A DNA stretch of 56,453 bases. Source: Chitinophagaceae bacterium. GTDB taxonomy: Bacteria > Bacteroidota > Bacteroidia > Chitinophagales > Chitinophagaceae. Position numbers and translations under genes: made by a program. Below, in pieces: positions 17,588 through 26,268 of the stretch. Location: contig JAMLHL010000025.1 of NCBI GenBank assembly GCA_023957125.1, positions 1 to 56,453 of the forward strand, given 5' to 3'. Numbering within the stretch: position 1 is the stretch's first letter; each line of letters starts with the position of its first letter. Under the pieces are notes generated by a model, which saw nothing but the letters and a program-made list of their open reading frames with translations, was not told the origin of the DNA and did not search any database.

Positions 17588-19045
17588 ATGAACTGGTTTC
17601 TTGTTTTTGAAGTGATATATTTCATAGTAGTGGTATTGGTTTGTTTGCGTATTATATTCGACACCCGAACCATTACTAAAACTTTAGCCTACCTGCTGTT
17701 GGCCATCTTCGTTCCGTTCGTGGGGATCCTCTTCTATCTTTCTTTTGGTACCAACTACAGAAAAAGGAAAATCTATAGTAAGAAGCTGATCACAGATGTT
17801 ATAACGGCTGCTAAATTAAGAGAGGATATTTTTCAATATTCGCGTGCCACATTTGAACAAAGCGGTGCGGATGTGCAAAGTAATCGCGAACTGGCAGTAA
17901 TGCTGCTAAGAGACAGCCAGAGTCCGCTAACAGCGGGCAATGAAGTAAAATTACTGATCAACGGTGAACAAAAGTTTCCCGAAGTATTACAGGCGATACA
18001 AAACGCCCGGCACCATATCCATATTGAGTATTATATTTATGAAGATGACGAGATAGGAAATGCTATGGCCGATGCGTTGATCCAAAAAGCCGCGGAGGGC
18101 ATAGCGGTACGCTTCATTTATGATGATTTTGGCAGCCGGTCTATACGCAGGAGATTGGCGCCCCGATTGAGGGCGGCCGGAGTGCAGGTCTTTCCTTTTT
18201 ACAAGATTATATTTAAAGCATTTGCCAACCGGCTCAATTACCGGAATCACCGGAAAATCATCATAGTTGACGGAGAAATTGCTTTTGTCGGCGGCATTAA
18301 TGTAAGTGACCGGTACATTAATTACCGTAACAGGCCCAACCTGTTATACTGGCGCGATACCCACCTGCGTATTGATGGGCCGGGGATACAATACCTGCAA
18401 TATCTTTTTTTCTGCGACTGGAACTTCTGCGCCAGTGAAAGGCTGATTCCCGATCGCCGGTTGTTTCCGCCGTTCTCCTCAACCTCTTTGAGTAGTAACC
18501 GGGTGGTGCAGATTGCAGCAAGCGGCCCGGATTCTGATGTACCAACGATTTTGTATTCTATCATTCAGGCTATTAATCTGGCAACAGAGGAAATCCTGAT
18601 CACCACGCCCTATTTTATACCTGGCGAAAGTTTAATGGACGCTCTTATCGTTTCCGCGCTCGGCGGGGTAAAAGTAAAATTGTTAGTGCCCGGAATTTCG
18701 GACTCTGACCTGGTCAACGCGGCTGCCCGATCTTATTATGGCGATCTGTTGAGAGCCGGGGTGGATATCTATTTATATACGCGGGGCTTTGTGCATGCGA
18801 AAACCCTGGTGGCCGACAGGAAGGTGGCGGTGGTAGGTTCGGCCAATATGGATAACCGTAGTTTTGACCTCAATTTTGAAGTAAATGCTATTGTGTACGA
18901 CAGGGAGGTAGCTACTGAATTAGCCGGCATCTTTTACAAGGATATTGAACATGCAGAAAAAATAGATGCAAAGGCATGGCGCAATCGGCCGGTTTGGAAA
19001 AGAATGCTGGAGAAAACGGCCAGGTTATTGTCACCTCTGTTATAA
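17588..19045 (+). CDS. cls: Cardiolipin synthase (phospholipase D family)
   Basis: A 485-residue inner-membrane enzyme that condenses two phosphatidylglycerol molecules. Two N-terminal membrane helices (residues 4-22 and 32-53; PLDc_N domain) precede two HKD catalytic motifs: H221-R-K-x4-D and H403-A-K-x4-D. Both are followed by the usual Gly/Ser-rich strands (AFVGGIN; AVVGSANMDNRS). Length and architecture match ClsA-type synthases. It is the last gene of its strand block before a palindromic repeat. Confidence 0.93.
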   Translation: MNWFLVFEVIYFIVVVLVCLRIIFDTRTITKTLAYLLLAIFVPFVGILFYLSFGTNYRKRKIYSKKLITDVITAAKLREDIFQYSRATFEQSGADVQSNRELAVMLLRDSQSPLTAGNEVKLLINGEQKFPEVLQAIQNARHHIHIEYYIYEDDEIGNAMADALIQKAAEGIAVRFIYDDFGSRSIRRRLAPRLRAAGVQVFPFYKIIFKAFANRLNYRNHRKIIIVDGEIAFVGGINVSDRYINYRNRPNLLYWRDTHLRIDGPGIQYLQYLFFCDWNFCASERLIPDRRLFPPFSSTSLSSNRVVQIAASGPDSDVPTILYSIIQAINLATEEILITTPYFIPGESLMDALIVSALGGVKVKLLVPGISDSDLVNAAARSYYGDLLRAGVDIYLYTRGFVHAKTLVADRKVAVVGSANMDNRSFDLNFEVNAIVYDREVATELAGIFYKDIEHAEKIDAKAWRNRPVWKRMLEKTARLLSPLL

Positions 19046-19048
19046 ACC

Positions 19049-19162
19049 GGGTGCATCCCTTATTTTCGCAGGCGGGTGTGACACCCGCCTGTAGAACTCA
19101 CTACCGGTCGGTGTCCCACCGACCGGAATGCCACAGGTGGAGCGAAAATATGGGACGCACCC
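19049..19162. repeat. Palindromic intergenic element, copy A (114 bp)
   Basis: The ends are imperfect 21-bp inverted repeats: 19049-19069 (GGGTGCATCCCTTATTTTCGC in part) and 19142-19162, 19 of 21 matching. Inside are two further hairpins (GGCGGGTGTGACACCCGCC and CGGTCGGTGTCCCACCGACCG). A second copy in the opposite orientation lies at 32819-32929. The element follows the cls stop by 3 nt. It has no coding capacity; its form is MITE- or BIME-like. Confidence 0.85.
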
Positions 19163-19241
19163 TATAAACCTGCAGTTGTAATTTTGAACGGGTGAATGAA
19201 TAAATGAATAATACCCTGATAATAATCCTGAAACAAAAAAA

Positions 19242-20024
19242 ATGAAACAACTTTTTTCCGTTATCGCCGCATTGATGATCGTACATGCAAGCATAGCCCA
19301 GCGGCCGGCGCAGGGTCCCCTGTCAAATGAGCGATACACTCCCAAAAAACTGGGATACAAACTCGTTTGGAAAGATGATTTCAAGGGGAATAAGTTAGAC
19401 CCGGCAAAATGGGCTGTACGGGGTGTGGGACCAAGAGGCATGGCGTATGTTTCGGAGGAAGCGGTGAAAGTAGAGAATGGTTACCTGAAATTATATGCCA
19501 TGAAGAAAGGAGACAGTTTACTGAGTAGCGCAGTGGGTACCCAGGGATTGTTCATGAGCAAATACGGGTACTATGAATGCAGGGCTCAATTGCAAAAGTC
19601 GCCGGGCGTTTGGGCGGCATTCTGGATACAATCAACCGAAATAGCAAAGGGGGAAGACCCCGGCGTGTATGGCGCAGAGATAGATATCTTTGAGTTCTTT
19701 AAAAAATTAGGACCCGATATTGTTTCACACAATGTGCACTGGGCTTACGGGCCGCATCAGCAAACCACCCGGGGTATGCAAAGCTACCTGAAAGGCGTAA
19801 GCGAAGGCTTTCACACTTTCGGGCTTGAATGGACGCAGGAGAAATACGTCTTTTATATTGACGGGTATAAATTTTATGAAGTAACAAAAGGGATCTCCCA
19901 CATTGAAGAATATATGATCCTGAGCATGGAATATCCTTCAAAGCCCGAGGAGATCCGGCACACGGTATTTCCGGATGTTTTTATAGTGGATTACGTAAGG
20001 GTGTACCGGAAAAAGAGGAAATAA
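19242..20024 (+). CDS. Glycoside hydrolase family 16 protein
   Basis: A 260-residue secreted enzyme. The signal peptide MKQLFSVIAALMIVHASIAQ is followed by a mature GH16 beta-jelly-roll. The catalytic ExDxxE motif is visible as EIDIFE (about residue 147-152) in YGAEIDIFEFF, with supporting KYGYYECRAQLQKSPGVWAAFW upstream (cited in part). Family members cleave beta-1,3 or beta-1,4 glucans or galactans. The substrate is not evident. It converges on the Tat-signal oxidoreductase 26 nt away. A TAATTTTG at 19179 could be its -7 box. Confidence 0.9.
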   Translation: MKQLFSVIAALMIVHASIAQRPAQGPLSNERYTPKKLGYKLVWKDDFKGNKLDPAKWAVRGVGPRGMAYVSEEAVKVENGYLKLYAMKKGDSLLSSAVGTQGLFMSKYGYYECRAQLQKSPGVWAAFWIQSTEIAKGEDPGVYGAEIDIFEFFKKLGPDIVSHNVHWAYGPHQQTTRGMQSYLKGVSEGFHTFGLEWTQEKYVFYIDGYKFYEVTKGISHIEEYMILSMEYPSKPEEIRHTVFPDVFIVDYVRVYRKKRK

Positions 20025-20050
20025 AAAGAGGATCCCGGGAACCATCACTA

Positions 20051-21490
20051 TTATTCTCCCAAACTCCAGTTTTCCCGGTAAGTCCGTTTTACAAACTGGT
20101 TTGCAGGCTCAAAGTTGGTGATACGCATGTTTTCCCCATCCCAGAGCAATTGTTTTCTTCCGTTGAATTTCCGGTTTCCTTTAGCATCCGTTTCAAAATA
20201 ATTATAACTCCGTACGGCAAGATTACCCATTAACACCGTTTCGGTCAAAGGCCCCGATTTGTCAAACGACGAACTGGTATAGGCGCCATATCCTTTTTTA
20301 CAGGCTTTCACCCATTGTTGCTGATGCCCCTCTCTGCCACCTTCAACCGGGGCAAATTTTGAAACGGGTAGTTCGGTTTCTCTCATCTTTCGCGTAGGCA
20401 GCAGCGTTGGGTTCTCCCCGAAAAGTCCCGCTATAATTTTGCCTTTGCTCCCTTCAAAGATGATGCCTCCGTCGTAATCCCCCATTGTTTCATCAGGCAG
20501 CAGCTCAACCGGTCGTTTAGGACGGATGCCTCCATCGTACCATACCATTTCAACAGCGGGCATATCTCCCCTGGCAGGAAACCGGATGTGGGTTTTAGCA
20601 GAAGGCGGGTAGCTGTCCGGGTAAATGGCCTCTTTGAAAAACCCGGTATATACTGATCCCACACTGGTTTCAACAGATACGGGATAACCCAGTTTCAGGG
20701 CGCGAAAAGGCACATCCATAAAATGGCAACCCATATCGCCTAACGCACCGGTTCCAAAATCAACCCATCCCCGCCAGATCTCCGGCAAATAATCCGGGTG
20801 ATATGCCCTGGAAGGGGCTGTGCCGAGCCAAAGATCCCAATCCAGTTCCGACGGAACACTGAATTTTCCTTCCGGTGTGGCGATCCCCTGGGGCCAGGTG
20901 GGGCGGTTGGTCCATACATGCACGGTGTGTACATCCCCGATCAGTCCGCCCTGTACCCAGGTTTCCACAAGGCGGGTATCATCGCCGCTGCTGCCCTGGT
21001 TGCCCATTTGCGTCACCAGTTTGTATTTTGCCGCCGCGCGCGTAAGCGCACGAGCTTCATAGATATCATGGGTAAGCGGCTTTTCACAATACACATGCTT
21101 TCCCAATTGCATAGCCGCCATCGCTTGTACCGCATGCATGTGGTCGGGGGTGGTAACAATTACGGCGTCAATGTTTTTGTGTTCTTTTTCCAGCATTATC
21201 CTGAAATCCTTATAATAGGGCGCTTTGGCCCAGCGTTTACGGGCTTTAACAGCCCGGCGATCGTCCACATCACACAGCGCCACTATATTATCCGTTCCGT
21301 TGTTGAAAGCATTGGGCAAATTTACTTCTGCCTTGCCTCCCGTGCCTATGCCGGCTATATTCAGCTTATCACTGGGCGCAATAAATCCTCTGCCCAAAAC
21401 ATAGCGTGGTACAATGACGATCCCGGAAGCTGCAAGCGCGGTTTGTTGAATAAATTTTCTCCGGGAATTATTTTTTTGATGACCTGCCAT
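20051..21490 (-). CDS. Gfo/Idh/MocA-family oxidoreductase with Tat-like signal
   Basis: A 479-residue NAD(P)-dependent oxidoreductase. The N-terminus carries NNSRRKFIQQTALAASG (a twin-arginine motif and hydrophobic stretch), so it is probably exported to the periplasm via Tat. The nucleotide-binding fold follows (LNIAGIGTGGKAEVNL), then the family motif YCEKPLTHD near residue 133 and a C-terminal Gfo/Idh/MocA_C domain. Such exported members act on sugars or inositol-like polyols in Bacteroidota. It is convergent with GH16 and downstream of an outer-membrane protein gene that has its own terminator. Confidence 0.9.
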   Translation of the reverse strand: MAGHQKNNSRRKFIQQTALAASGIVIVPRYVLGRGFIAPSDKLNIAGIGTGGKAEVNLPNAFNNGTDNIVALCDVDDRRAVKARKRWAKAPYYKDFRIMLEKEHKNIDAVIVTTPDHMHAVQAMAAMQLGKHVYCEKPLTHDIYEARALTRAAAKYKLVTQMGNQGSSGDDTRLVETWVQGGLIGDVHTVHVWTNRPTWPQGIATPEGKFSVPSELDWDLWLGTAPSRAYHPDYLPEIWRGWVDFGTGALGDMGCHFMDVPFRALKLGYPVSVETSVGSVYTGFFKEAIYPDSYPPSAKTHIRFPARGDMPAVEMVWYDGGIRPKRPVELLPDETMGDYDGGIIFEGSKGKIIAGLFGENPTLLPTRKMRETELPVSKFAPVEGGREGHQQQWVKACKKGYGAYTSSSFDKSGPLTETVLMGNLAVRSYNYFETDAKGNRKFNGRKQLLWDGENMRITNFEPANQFVKRTYRENWSLGE

Positions 21491-21541
21491 GAATAAAAGT
21501 TTGTGTTAAGGTAAGAAGAAGTGCCGGAGAAATGAAAATAA

Positions 21542-21567
21542 AAGGGATTGGCCGAAGCCAACCCCTT
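21542..21567 (-). terminator. Terminator of the outer-membrane barrel gene
   Basis: Stem AAGGGATTGGC / GCCAACCCCTT with a four-base CGAA loop (TTCG on the minus strand). Read on the minus strand it is followed by TTTTATTTTCATTTC. It lies 44 nt after the stop of the minus-strand gene at 21611-22198. Confidence 0.8.
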
Positions 21568-21610
21568 ACATGGTTAATGGATGTCGTGAAACAACTAACC
21601 GTGCAATAAA

Positions 21611-22198
21611 TTATTTCTTATTGTTGAAGAGGGTGTAAAACAAACTCACCTGGATGGTACTGTTTTTATAATCCGGGTTTACACCGTCGCCAAAATCAAT
21701 ATCTCCCACTTTGGACAGCCCCGCAATATATCGTGCACCGATACCTAATCCTACGGAACTATGATAGCCTACCCCGGCCGCCAGTGCAGCGTCAAGATTT
21801 TTTACATCGGTATTGACGCCGCTGATCTTATCGTTCATCTTTAATCCGAATTGTGGTCCGGCTTCTATGTACAGGCCACTATGGCTCTTCAGTTTTAACA
21901 TTATGGGAAGAGTGGCATAGGTTACATTAAAATTCTCTTTTTCGGTAGCGCTCTCCAGTTTGGCGCCCTGCGAGGATACCAGTAATTCCGGTTGCACGGA
22001 AAAAACAGAACCAAATTTCAAATTCACAAGTGCTCCCGCATGAAAACCCACAAGAGTATTGGTTTTTACGTTCTCAATATTACTGCCCTGGTAATTACTG
22101 AAATTGGCTCCTCCTTTAATCCCTAACTGGAAGCGCTGGGAAAAAGCAGGAAGACTGAATAATAGCGCCGTTGCTAAAGTTAACATTACATGCTTCAT
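21611..22198 (-). CDS. Outer-membrane beta-barrel protein (PorT-like)
   Basis: A 195-residue protein with a clear signal peptide (MKHVMLTLATALLFSLPAFSQ). Alternating hydrophobic strands follow, beginning RFQLGIKGGANFSNYQG and ending with an aromatic residue-rich strand (STIQVSLFYTLFN). This is the PorT/OmpW-like barrel pattern common in Bacteroidota, with eight strands likely from the length. The ligand or role is unknown. It is monocistronic, with a strong terminator just downstream. Confidence 0.87.
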   Translation of the reverse strand: MKHVMLTLATALLFSLPAFSQRFQLGIKGGANFSNYQGSNIENVKTNTLVGFHAGALVNLKFGSVFSVQPELLVSSQGAKLESATEKENFNVTYATLPIMLKLKSHSGLYIEAGPQFGLKMNDKISGVNTDVKNLDAALAAGVGYHSSVGLGIGARYIAGLSKVGDIDFGDGVNPDYKNSTIQVSLFYTLFNNKK

Positions 22199-22314
22199 GG
22201 TATAATAGTTTGATTACCCCCCGTATATTCAAATATGCTGCCAACAATTGATGACAAAATGTTATTTTTCAGGGACATGCTCAGGGGGTATCGTTGTTTC
22301 GCAGGGCCGCCAGT

Positions 22315-23259
22315 TCAGTTCCCGGCTGTCTTTTTCACGAACAATTCCTGGTACAAAAAATCAGCGGCGAAATTACCGGCTTCTGTCCAGCGTGTCCGGG
22401 CTGCTTTCCCGGCCCATAAAGGATTAAAAGGCTTTTGCAATTCATGGGCAAAGCCGTTGTATATTTTCACACTGTTGGGGATATGCAGTGCATCGGCAAC
22501 CCGGTGAATAATAATGCTGCCGCAGATGCCCTTCCCCGGATTATCGGCCGGTACAATCCGGTCTTTATTGCCATGAACGCTCACGACAGGCACATGGGCA
22601 TTGCGCAACCATGTGGAATCAAATATACCGCCCCAGAAATTGATAACCGCGGCGATCCGCCCCGTGTTAAATGAATCGTCGCCGGGCGGCGCATCTGTTA
22701 TTTTATTTTCGGATGCCATCAGGTAGTCGTTGCTGTAAACAGCCTGTAGGGATACCATACCTCCGGCAGAATTACCTGCAAGAATAATTTTGCCGGTATT
22801 AATTCTATAAAGAGCCTGGTTCTTTTTGAAAAAATCTATCACTTTACCGGCGTCTTCCATGGCATCCCTGCATGCCCGGATCAGGGCTTCCCGGTCGGAA
22901 AGGGTGTTTTGTTTGCTCAGCCTGTAATTGATGGCTGCACATACATATCCCCGTTGTGCAAACTGTTTACTCCATACAGGAATTCCCCTCGAGCGCTTTT
23001 TTCCAAATTTAAAACCGCCACCGTGTATCCAAATAATGAGCGGCCGGCTGACGCTGCTGTCGTTCTCCGGCTCATACAAATCGAGCCGGTAATATTTCGG
23101 TTTTACCCCATCAGGGATATCGGAAACATAGGAGATATTTTGGGTTATACGGATATCGGTATATACAGGATCTTTATACCTGGTCTTTTGCAAAGAACGG
23201 CTGAATAAAGTGGAAGCGGCGCAACAGAACAACCCCGTTATTATAAAATTTCGAAGCAT
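22315..23259 (-). CDS. Exported alpha/beta hydrolase (esterase-like)
   Basis: The likely start is at 23259 (MLRNFIITGLFCCAASTLFS, a signal peptide with a Cys pair), which gives 314 residues. The frame is open 49 codons further upstream, but that extension is encoded by a repeat element and is not credible. The HGGGF oxyanion motif (IWIHGGGFKFG) is visible, and the serine nucleophile lies in GNSAGG. A His near the end (NGFAHELQKPF) completes a plausible triad. The protein belongs to the hormone-sensitive-lipase/acetyl-esterase-like group. It is downstream of dnaJ, but not obviously related to it. Confidence 0.85.
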   Translation of the reverse strand: MLRNFIITGLFCCAASTLFSRSLQKTRYKDPVYTDIRITQNISYVSDIPDGVKPKYYRLDLYEPENDSSVSRPLIIWIHGGGFKFGKKRSRGIPVWSKQFAQRGYVCAAINYRLSKQNTLSDREALIRACRDAMEDAGKVIDFFKKNQALYRINTGKIILAGNSAGGMVSLQAVYSNDYLMASENKITDAPPGDDSFNTGRIAAVINFWGGIFDSTWLRNAHVPVVSVHGNKDRIVPADNPGKGICGSIIIHRVADALHIPNSVKIYNGFAHELQKPFNPLWAGKAARTRWTEAGNFAADFLYQELFVKKTAGN

Positions 23260-23278
23260 AGCAGAGATGTCGTTTATC

Positions 23279-23341
23279 GGGTATATCCTAAATTTTCGCT
23301 CTACCTGTGGCATTCCGGTCGGTACGACACCGGCCGGCAGT
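23279..23341. repeat. Half of the palindromic intergenic element
   Basis: GGGTATATCCTAAATTTTCGC at 23279-23299 and the following CTACCTGTGGCATTCCGGTCGG match one half of the element at 19049-19162. The other half is missing. It lies between dnaJ and the esterase start and explains the spurious N-terminal extension of the esterase frame. Confidence 0.65.
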
Positions 23342-23398
23342 GAATATCTCCATTTCAAATTTGAAATCTCAAATTTGAAATTTGAAATCCCACCTGTC

Positions 23399-24547
23399 CT
23401 ATCCAAACATTTCCTTCACTTTATCAAAAAAACTTTTTTCTCCTTTTGGCGGATGGGGTTTGAAATTAGGAGAATCCTGCAGTTTTTCAAGAATACTTTT
23501 TTCCTCCGGCGATACATGTTGCGGCGTCCATACATTTACATGGATCAACTGGTCTCCTTTTGTATAGGAGTTGATAGCCGGGAAACCTTTTCCCTTTAAC
23601 CGGAATATTTTTCCACTTTGGGTGCCCTGGGGGATCTTTATTTTCGCCTTCCCGTCAATGGTAGGCACTTCTACCTGGGTGCCAAAAACAACATCAATGA
23701 ATGAAATATGTAAATCAAATACCACATTCAATCCGTCTCTTTGCAGGTGCGGATGGGTTTCCTCTTCTACCAGCACAATGAGATCGCCATGCGCTCCTCC
23801 CCTCTCCCCGGCATTACCTTTCCCGCTCAGGCTCAACTGCATACCTTCCTGAACGCCGGCCGGGATATCAATATTTACCGTTTCTTCTCCATACACCCGT
23901 CCTTCTCCGCGGCAAGCCGGACATTTGCTGGTAATGGTGGTACCTTCCCCATTGCAGGCAGGGCAGGTGGTAACCGTTTGCATCTGACCAAGAAAGGTGT
24001 TGGTTACTTTCCTGACCTGCCCACTGCCACCACAGGTGGAACAGGTTTGAACGCCCCCTTTGTCTTTAGCGCCCGTACCATGACAGGTAGAGCAGGGCAC
24101 ATACTTTTTTACTTTTATGGTTTTAGTTACGCCATTGGCGATCTCTTCGTAATTCAGTTTTATCTTAACCCTCAGATTACTTCCTCTCACGCCATGATTC
24201 CTGCGCCCGCCACCACGGCTGCTTCCTCCGAAAAAGCTGCCAAAAATATCGTCTCCGAAAATATCGCCGAACTGGCTAAAGATATCTTCGGTATTCATAC
24301 TGCCGAAACCGCCTCTGCCATTATTGCCTAAACCCGCATGGCCAAACCGGTCATATTGCGATTTTTTGTTCACATCACTCAATACCTCATAGGCTTCGGC
24401 GGCCTCTTTAAATTTTTCCTCTGCCTCTTTGTCGCCGGGATTCCGATCGGGATGGTGTTGCATAGCCACTTTCCGGTAGGCCTTTTTTATATCTTCAGCC
24501 GACGCGGATTTAGAAACCCCCAGGACTTCGTAATAATCTCTTTTCAT
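23399..24547 (-). CDS. dnaJ: Chaperone protein DnaJ
   Basis: A 382-residue complete DnaJ. The J domain has HPD at residues 32-34 (MQHHPDRNPGD). A Gly-rich region (GGSSRGGGRRN) follows, then a zinc-binding domain with four CxxCxGxG repeats: CSTCHGTG, CSTCGGSG, CPACNGEG and CPACRGEG. A C-terminal substrate-binding domain completes it. DnaJ stimulates DnaK ATPase and delivers unfolded clients. It is 20 nt downstream of grpE on the same strand, the usual Bacteroidota pair. dnaK is not in the window. Confidence 0.97.
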   Translation of the reverse strand: MKRDYYEVLGVSKSASAEDIKKAYRKVAMQHHPDRNPGDKEAEEKFKEAAEAYEVLSDVNKKSQYDRFGHAGLGNNGRGGFGSMNTEDIFSQFGDIFGDDIFGSFFGGSSRGGGRRNHGVRGSNLRVKIKLNYEEIANGVTKTIKVKKYVPCSTCHGTGAKDKGGVQTCSTCGGSGQVRKVTNTFLGQMQTVTTCPACNGEGTTITSKCPACRGEGRVYGEETVNIDIPAGVQEGMQLSLSGKGNAGERGGAHGDLIVLVEEETHPHLQRDGLNVVFDLHISFIDVVFGTQVEVPTIDGKAKIKIPQGTQSGKIFRLKGKGFPAINSYTKGDQLIHVNVWTPQHVSPEEKSILEKLQDSPNFKPHPPKGEKSFFDKVKEMFG

Positions 24548-24567
24548 ATTAATTAAGTTCCTTTTGC

Positions 24568-25110
24568 CTAATGTCCTACCACCACTTTCGCAAAACGTAT
24601 GATTTTGTCGTTGAGGTAGTAGCCTTTCACTATTTCATCCACTACTTTCCCTTTCAGCTTTTCCTCCGTCACCGGAACCTGGCTTAACGCTTCCTGTTCA
24701 TCAGGATTAAATTCCTGCCCTACGCAATTCATAGGTCTAAGACCTTTCGAGATCAAAGTAGTTCTGAGTTTGTTAAATATAAGTAAAACCCCTTCCTGGA
24801 TGGCATCCTGCGGCTGATCACTTTCCCTGATCTGTGCTTCCGCCCGGTCGCAGTCGTCCAAAACATCCAGCAGGGAGATGATCACCTCTTTACCCGCAGT
24901 TTGGATCAGATCAATCCTTTCTTTTGCATTTCTCCTTTTGAAATTATCAAATTCCGCATACAAACGCAGGTATTTGTCTTTCTGCTCTGCCAGTTCAGCT
25001 TTTACCGTCTCCAGTTCTTCTGTCATATCTGCATTTTCATTAAAATTATCCACGTCTTTGGATATCATATCTTCCTGATTATCAATATCCTTATTGCTTG
25101 AATCTTTCAT
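24568..25110 (-). CDS. grpE: Nucleotide exchange factor GrpE
   Basis: The chosen ATG at 25110 gives 180 residues, MKDSSNKDIDNQ. An upstream in-frame ATG at 25170 adds 20 hydrophobic residues and is unlikely. Residues 20-80 are a charged helix with coiled-coil character. The conserved C-terminal beta domain carries YAEFDNFKRRNAKER and the end motif VDEIVKGYYLNDKIIRFAKVVVG (cited in part). GrpE exchanges nucleotides on DnaK. It precedes dnaJ by 20 nt in one operon. Confidence 0.95.
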   Translation of the reverse strand: MKDSSNKDIDNQEDMISKDVDNFNENADMTEELETVKAELAEQKDKYLRLYAEFDNFKRRNAKERIDLIQTAGKEVIISLLDVLDDCDRAEAQIRESDQPQDAIQEGVLLIFNKLRTTLISKGLRPMNCVGQEFNPDEQEALSQVPVTEEKLKGKVVDEIVKGYYLNDKIIRFAKVVVGH

Positions 25111-25242
25111 GACAATTATACATTGTGTAAATGATTGGTAAAAGGACAACAAGTTTGCCAACCCTGTCATTAAGCCAAATTGTCGGATATTTTCAACGAC
25201 AAAACCGGGTGCTCAGGGTACCAAAAACATTATTATTAAGAT

Positions 25243-26211
25243 TCATTGCTGCACCGGTTGGGTTTTATATTGGTATGTAATCCTCCCTACCGGCTTCTTC
25301 AGTTTGTTCAGACAGGTAGCACTCTTTCTTAAGCCGTTTTCTTCATACTGATATTTCCAGATGAGGTAATCATTTTCTCCCTGCTGCATAACGGTCATCT
25401 GGATGAGTTGTCCCATAGCATCATATTCAAACATATAATCCGGCAACAGCCTGCCCGCACGCGTATTATATCGCACAATATCTGTCAGACGATCTGATGA
25501 ATCATAATAATAATAGATTTTTTCTTTGGCAATCTGACGCCACCGGCTTTGTTCTTCAATCACATTGCCTTGTTCATCACACACAAATTCAACAAAGGTG
25601 GTATCCGTGCCGTTTTTGACCCGGTACATGCTTTTGGCACACCCCACCTGATCGTATTGCCACAAATGGACTTCCACCTCTTTTGTTTTTCCGGAAGGAT
25701 CTCCGGATATGCTCCGGGCTTCTGATAACCTGCCGGACGGGTTATATTTATATTCATATTCGTTTACCACTTCTGCGCTGCTGTCTGTTGAACGATACGG
25801 CAGTCCTCCGGCATCAAAAAAAGTGGTTAACAGGGAGGATCCGGAAATTGGCGAAGCGGTAAAGGTTTTTGTTTGGGTATAATCCTTATTTAACGTTACT
25901 TCACAGGTGAAATCCGCAGTAGGTTGCCCATTGGCTTCGTAGCTGGTCAGTTGCACAAGGGAAATATTGTTTTTTTTGTATAGCTGTTGTTGCTGCCGGT
26001 TCTGCATGGTTAATACAATATCGTGATAGAAATATTGTGTAAAGCCGTTCTGACAAAAGAAAACAGCGAAATTCAAAAGTATAACGTATCGGAGAAACAG
26101 CGGGGGTGTACTTAAAATGGAGACACCTCCCACAACCGGCCGTCCCGGTTGGTGCCGCCACCAACCGGCAACAATCTTAAACGCACCCACCAATGGAAAA
26201 TGATGCTTCAT
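25243..26211 (-). CDS. Exported protein with YD/RHS-like strands, N-terminus interrupted by a repeat element
   Basis: A roughly 320-residue protein of no named family. Its middle and C-terminal parts (VVNEYEYKYNPSGRLSEA, IYYYYDSSDRLTDIVRY, YMFEYDAMGQLIQM, YQYEENGLRKSA) resemble RHS/YD-type beta-strands found in exported Bacteroidota proteins. The open frame starts with MKHHFPLVG, but residues about 8-36 are encoded by a palindromic intergenic element (26104-26188). A hydrophobic stretch (FLRYVILLNFAVFFCQNGFTQ, cited in part) follows. The original signal peptide was probably MKHHF fused to RYVILLNFAVFF, and the element seems to have inserted in frame. A TTG at 26076 could be a downstream start. 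Confidence 0.65.
   Translation of the reverse strand: MKHHFPLVGAFKIVAGWWRHQPGRPVVGGVSILSTPPLFLRYVILLNFAVFFCQNGFTQYFYHDIVLTMQNRQQQQLYKKNNISLVQLTSYEANGQPTADFTCEVTLNKDYTQTKTFTASPISGSSLLTTFFDAGGLPYRSTDSSAEVVNEYEYKYNPSGRLSEARSISGDPSGKTKEVEVHLWQYDQVGCAKSMYRVKNGTDTTFVEFVCDEQGNVIEEQSRWRQIAKEKIYYYYDSSDRLTDIVRYNTRAGRLLPDYMFEYDAMGQLIQMTVMQQGENDYLIWKYQYEENGLRKSATCLNKLKKPVGRITYQYKTQPVQQ
26104..26188. repeat. Palindromic element variant inside a coding frame (85 bp)
   Basis: GGGTGTACTTAAAAT (26104-26118) and ATCTTAAACGCACCC (26174-26188) form an imperfect inverted repeat. Between them is ACCGGCCGTCCCGGTTGGTGCCG, which can fold on itself. The end sequences resemble the GGGTGC ends of the 114-bp element. 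It lies within the reading frame of the 25243-26211 gene. Confidence 0.6.
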
Positions 26212-26268
26212 AGCGGGCAAAAGTATTATTTTTATTAAAATTTTACTTCTAAAGTGTGAGGAGCAGAT

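Noticed and set aside
20798..21496. A 232-codon open frame on the plus strand
   Set aside because: It is wholly antisense to the Gfo/Idh/MocA gene, whose motifs and Tat signal are clear. The frame has no recognisable domain and is a shadow of the real gene.
24568..25170. Longer GrpE start at 25170
   Set aside because: The added 20 residues are hydrophobic and untypical for GrpE; the ATG at 25110 gives a normal charged N-terminus.
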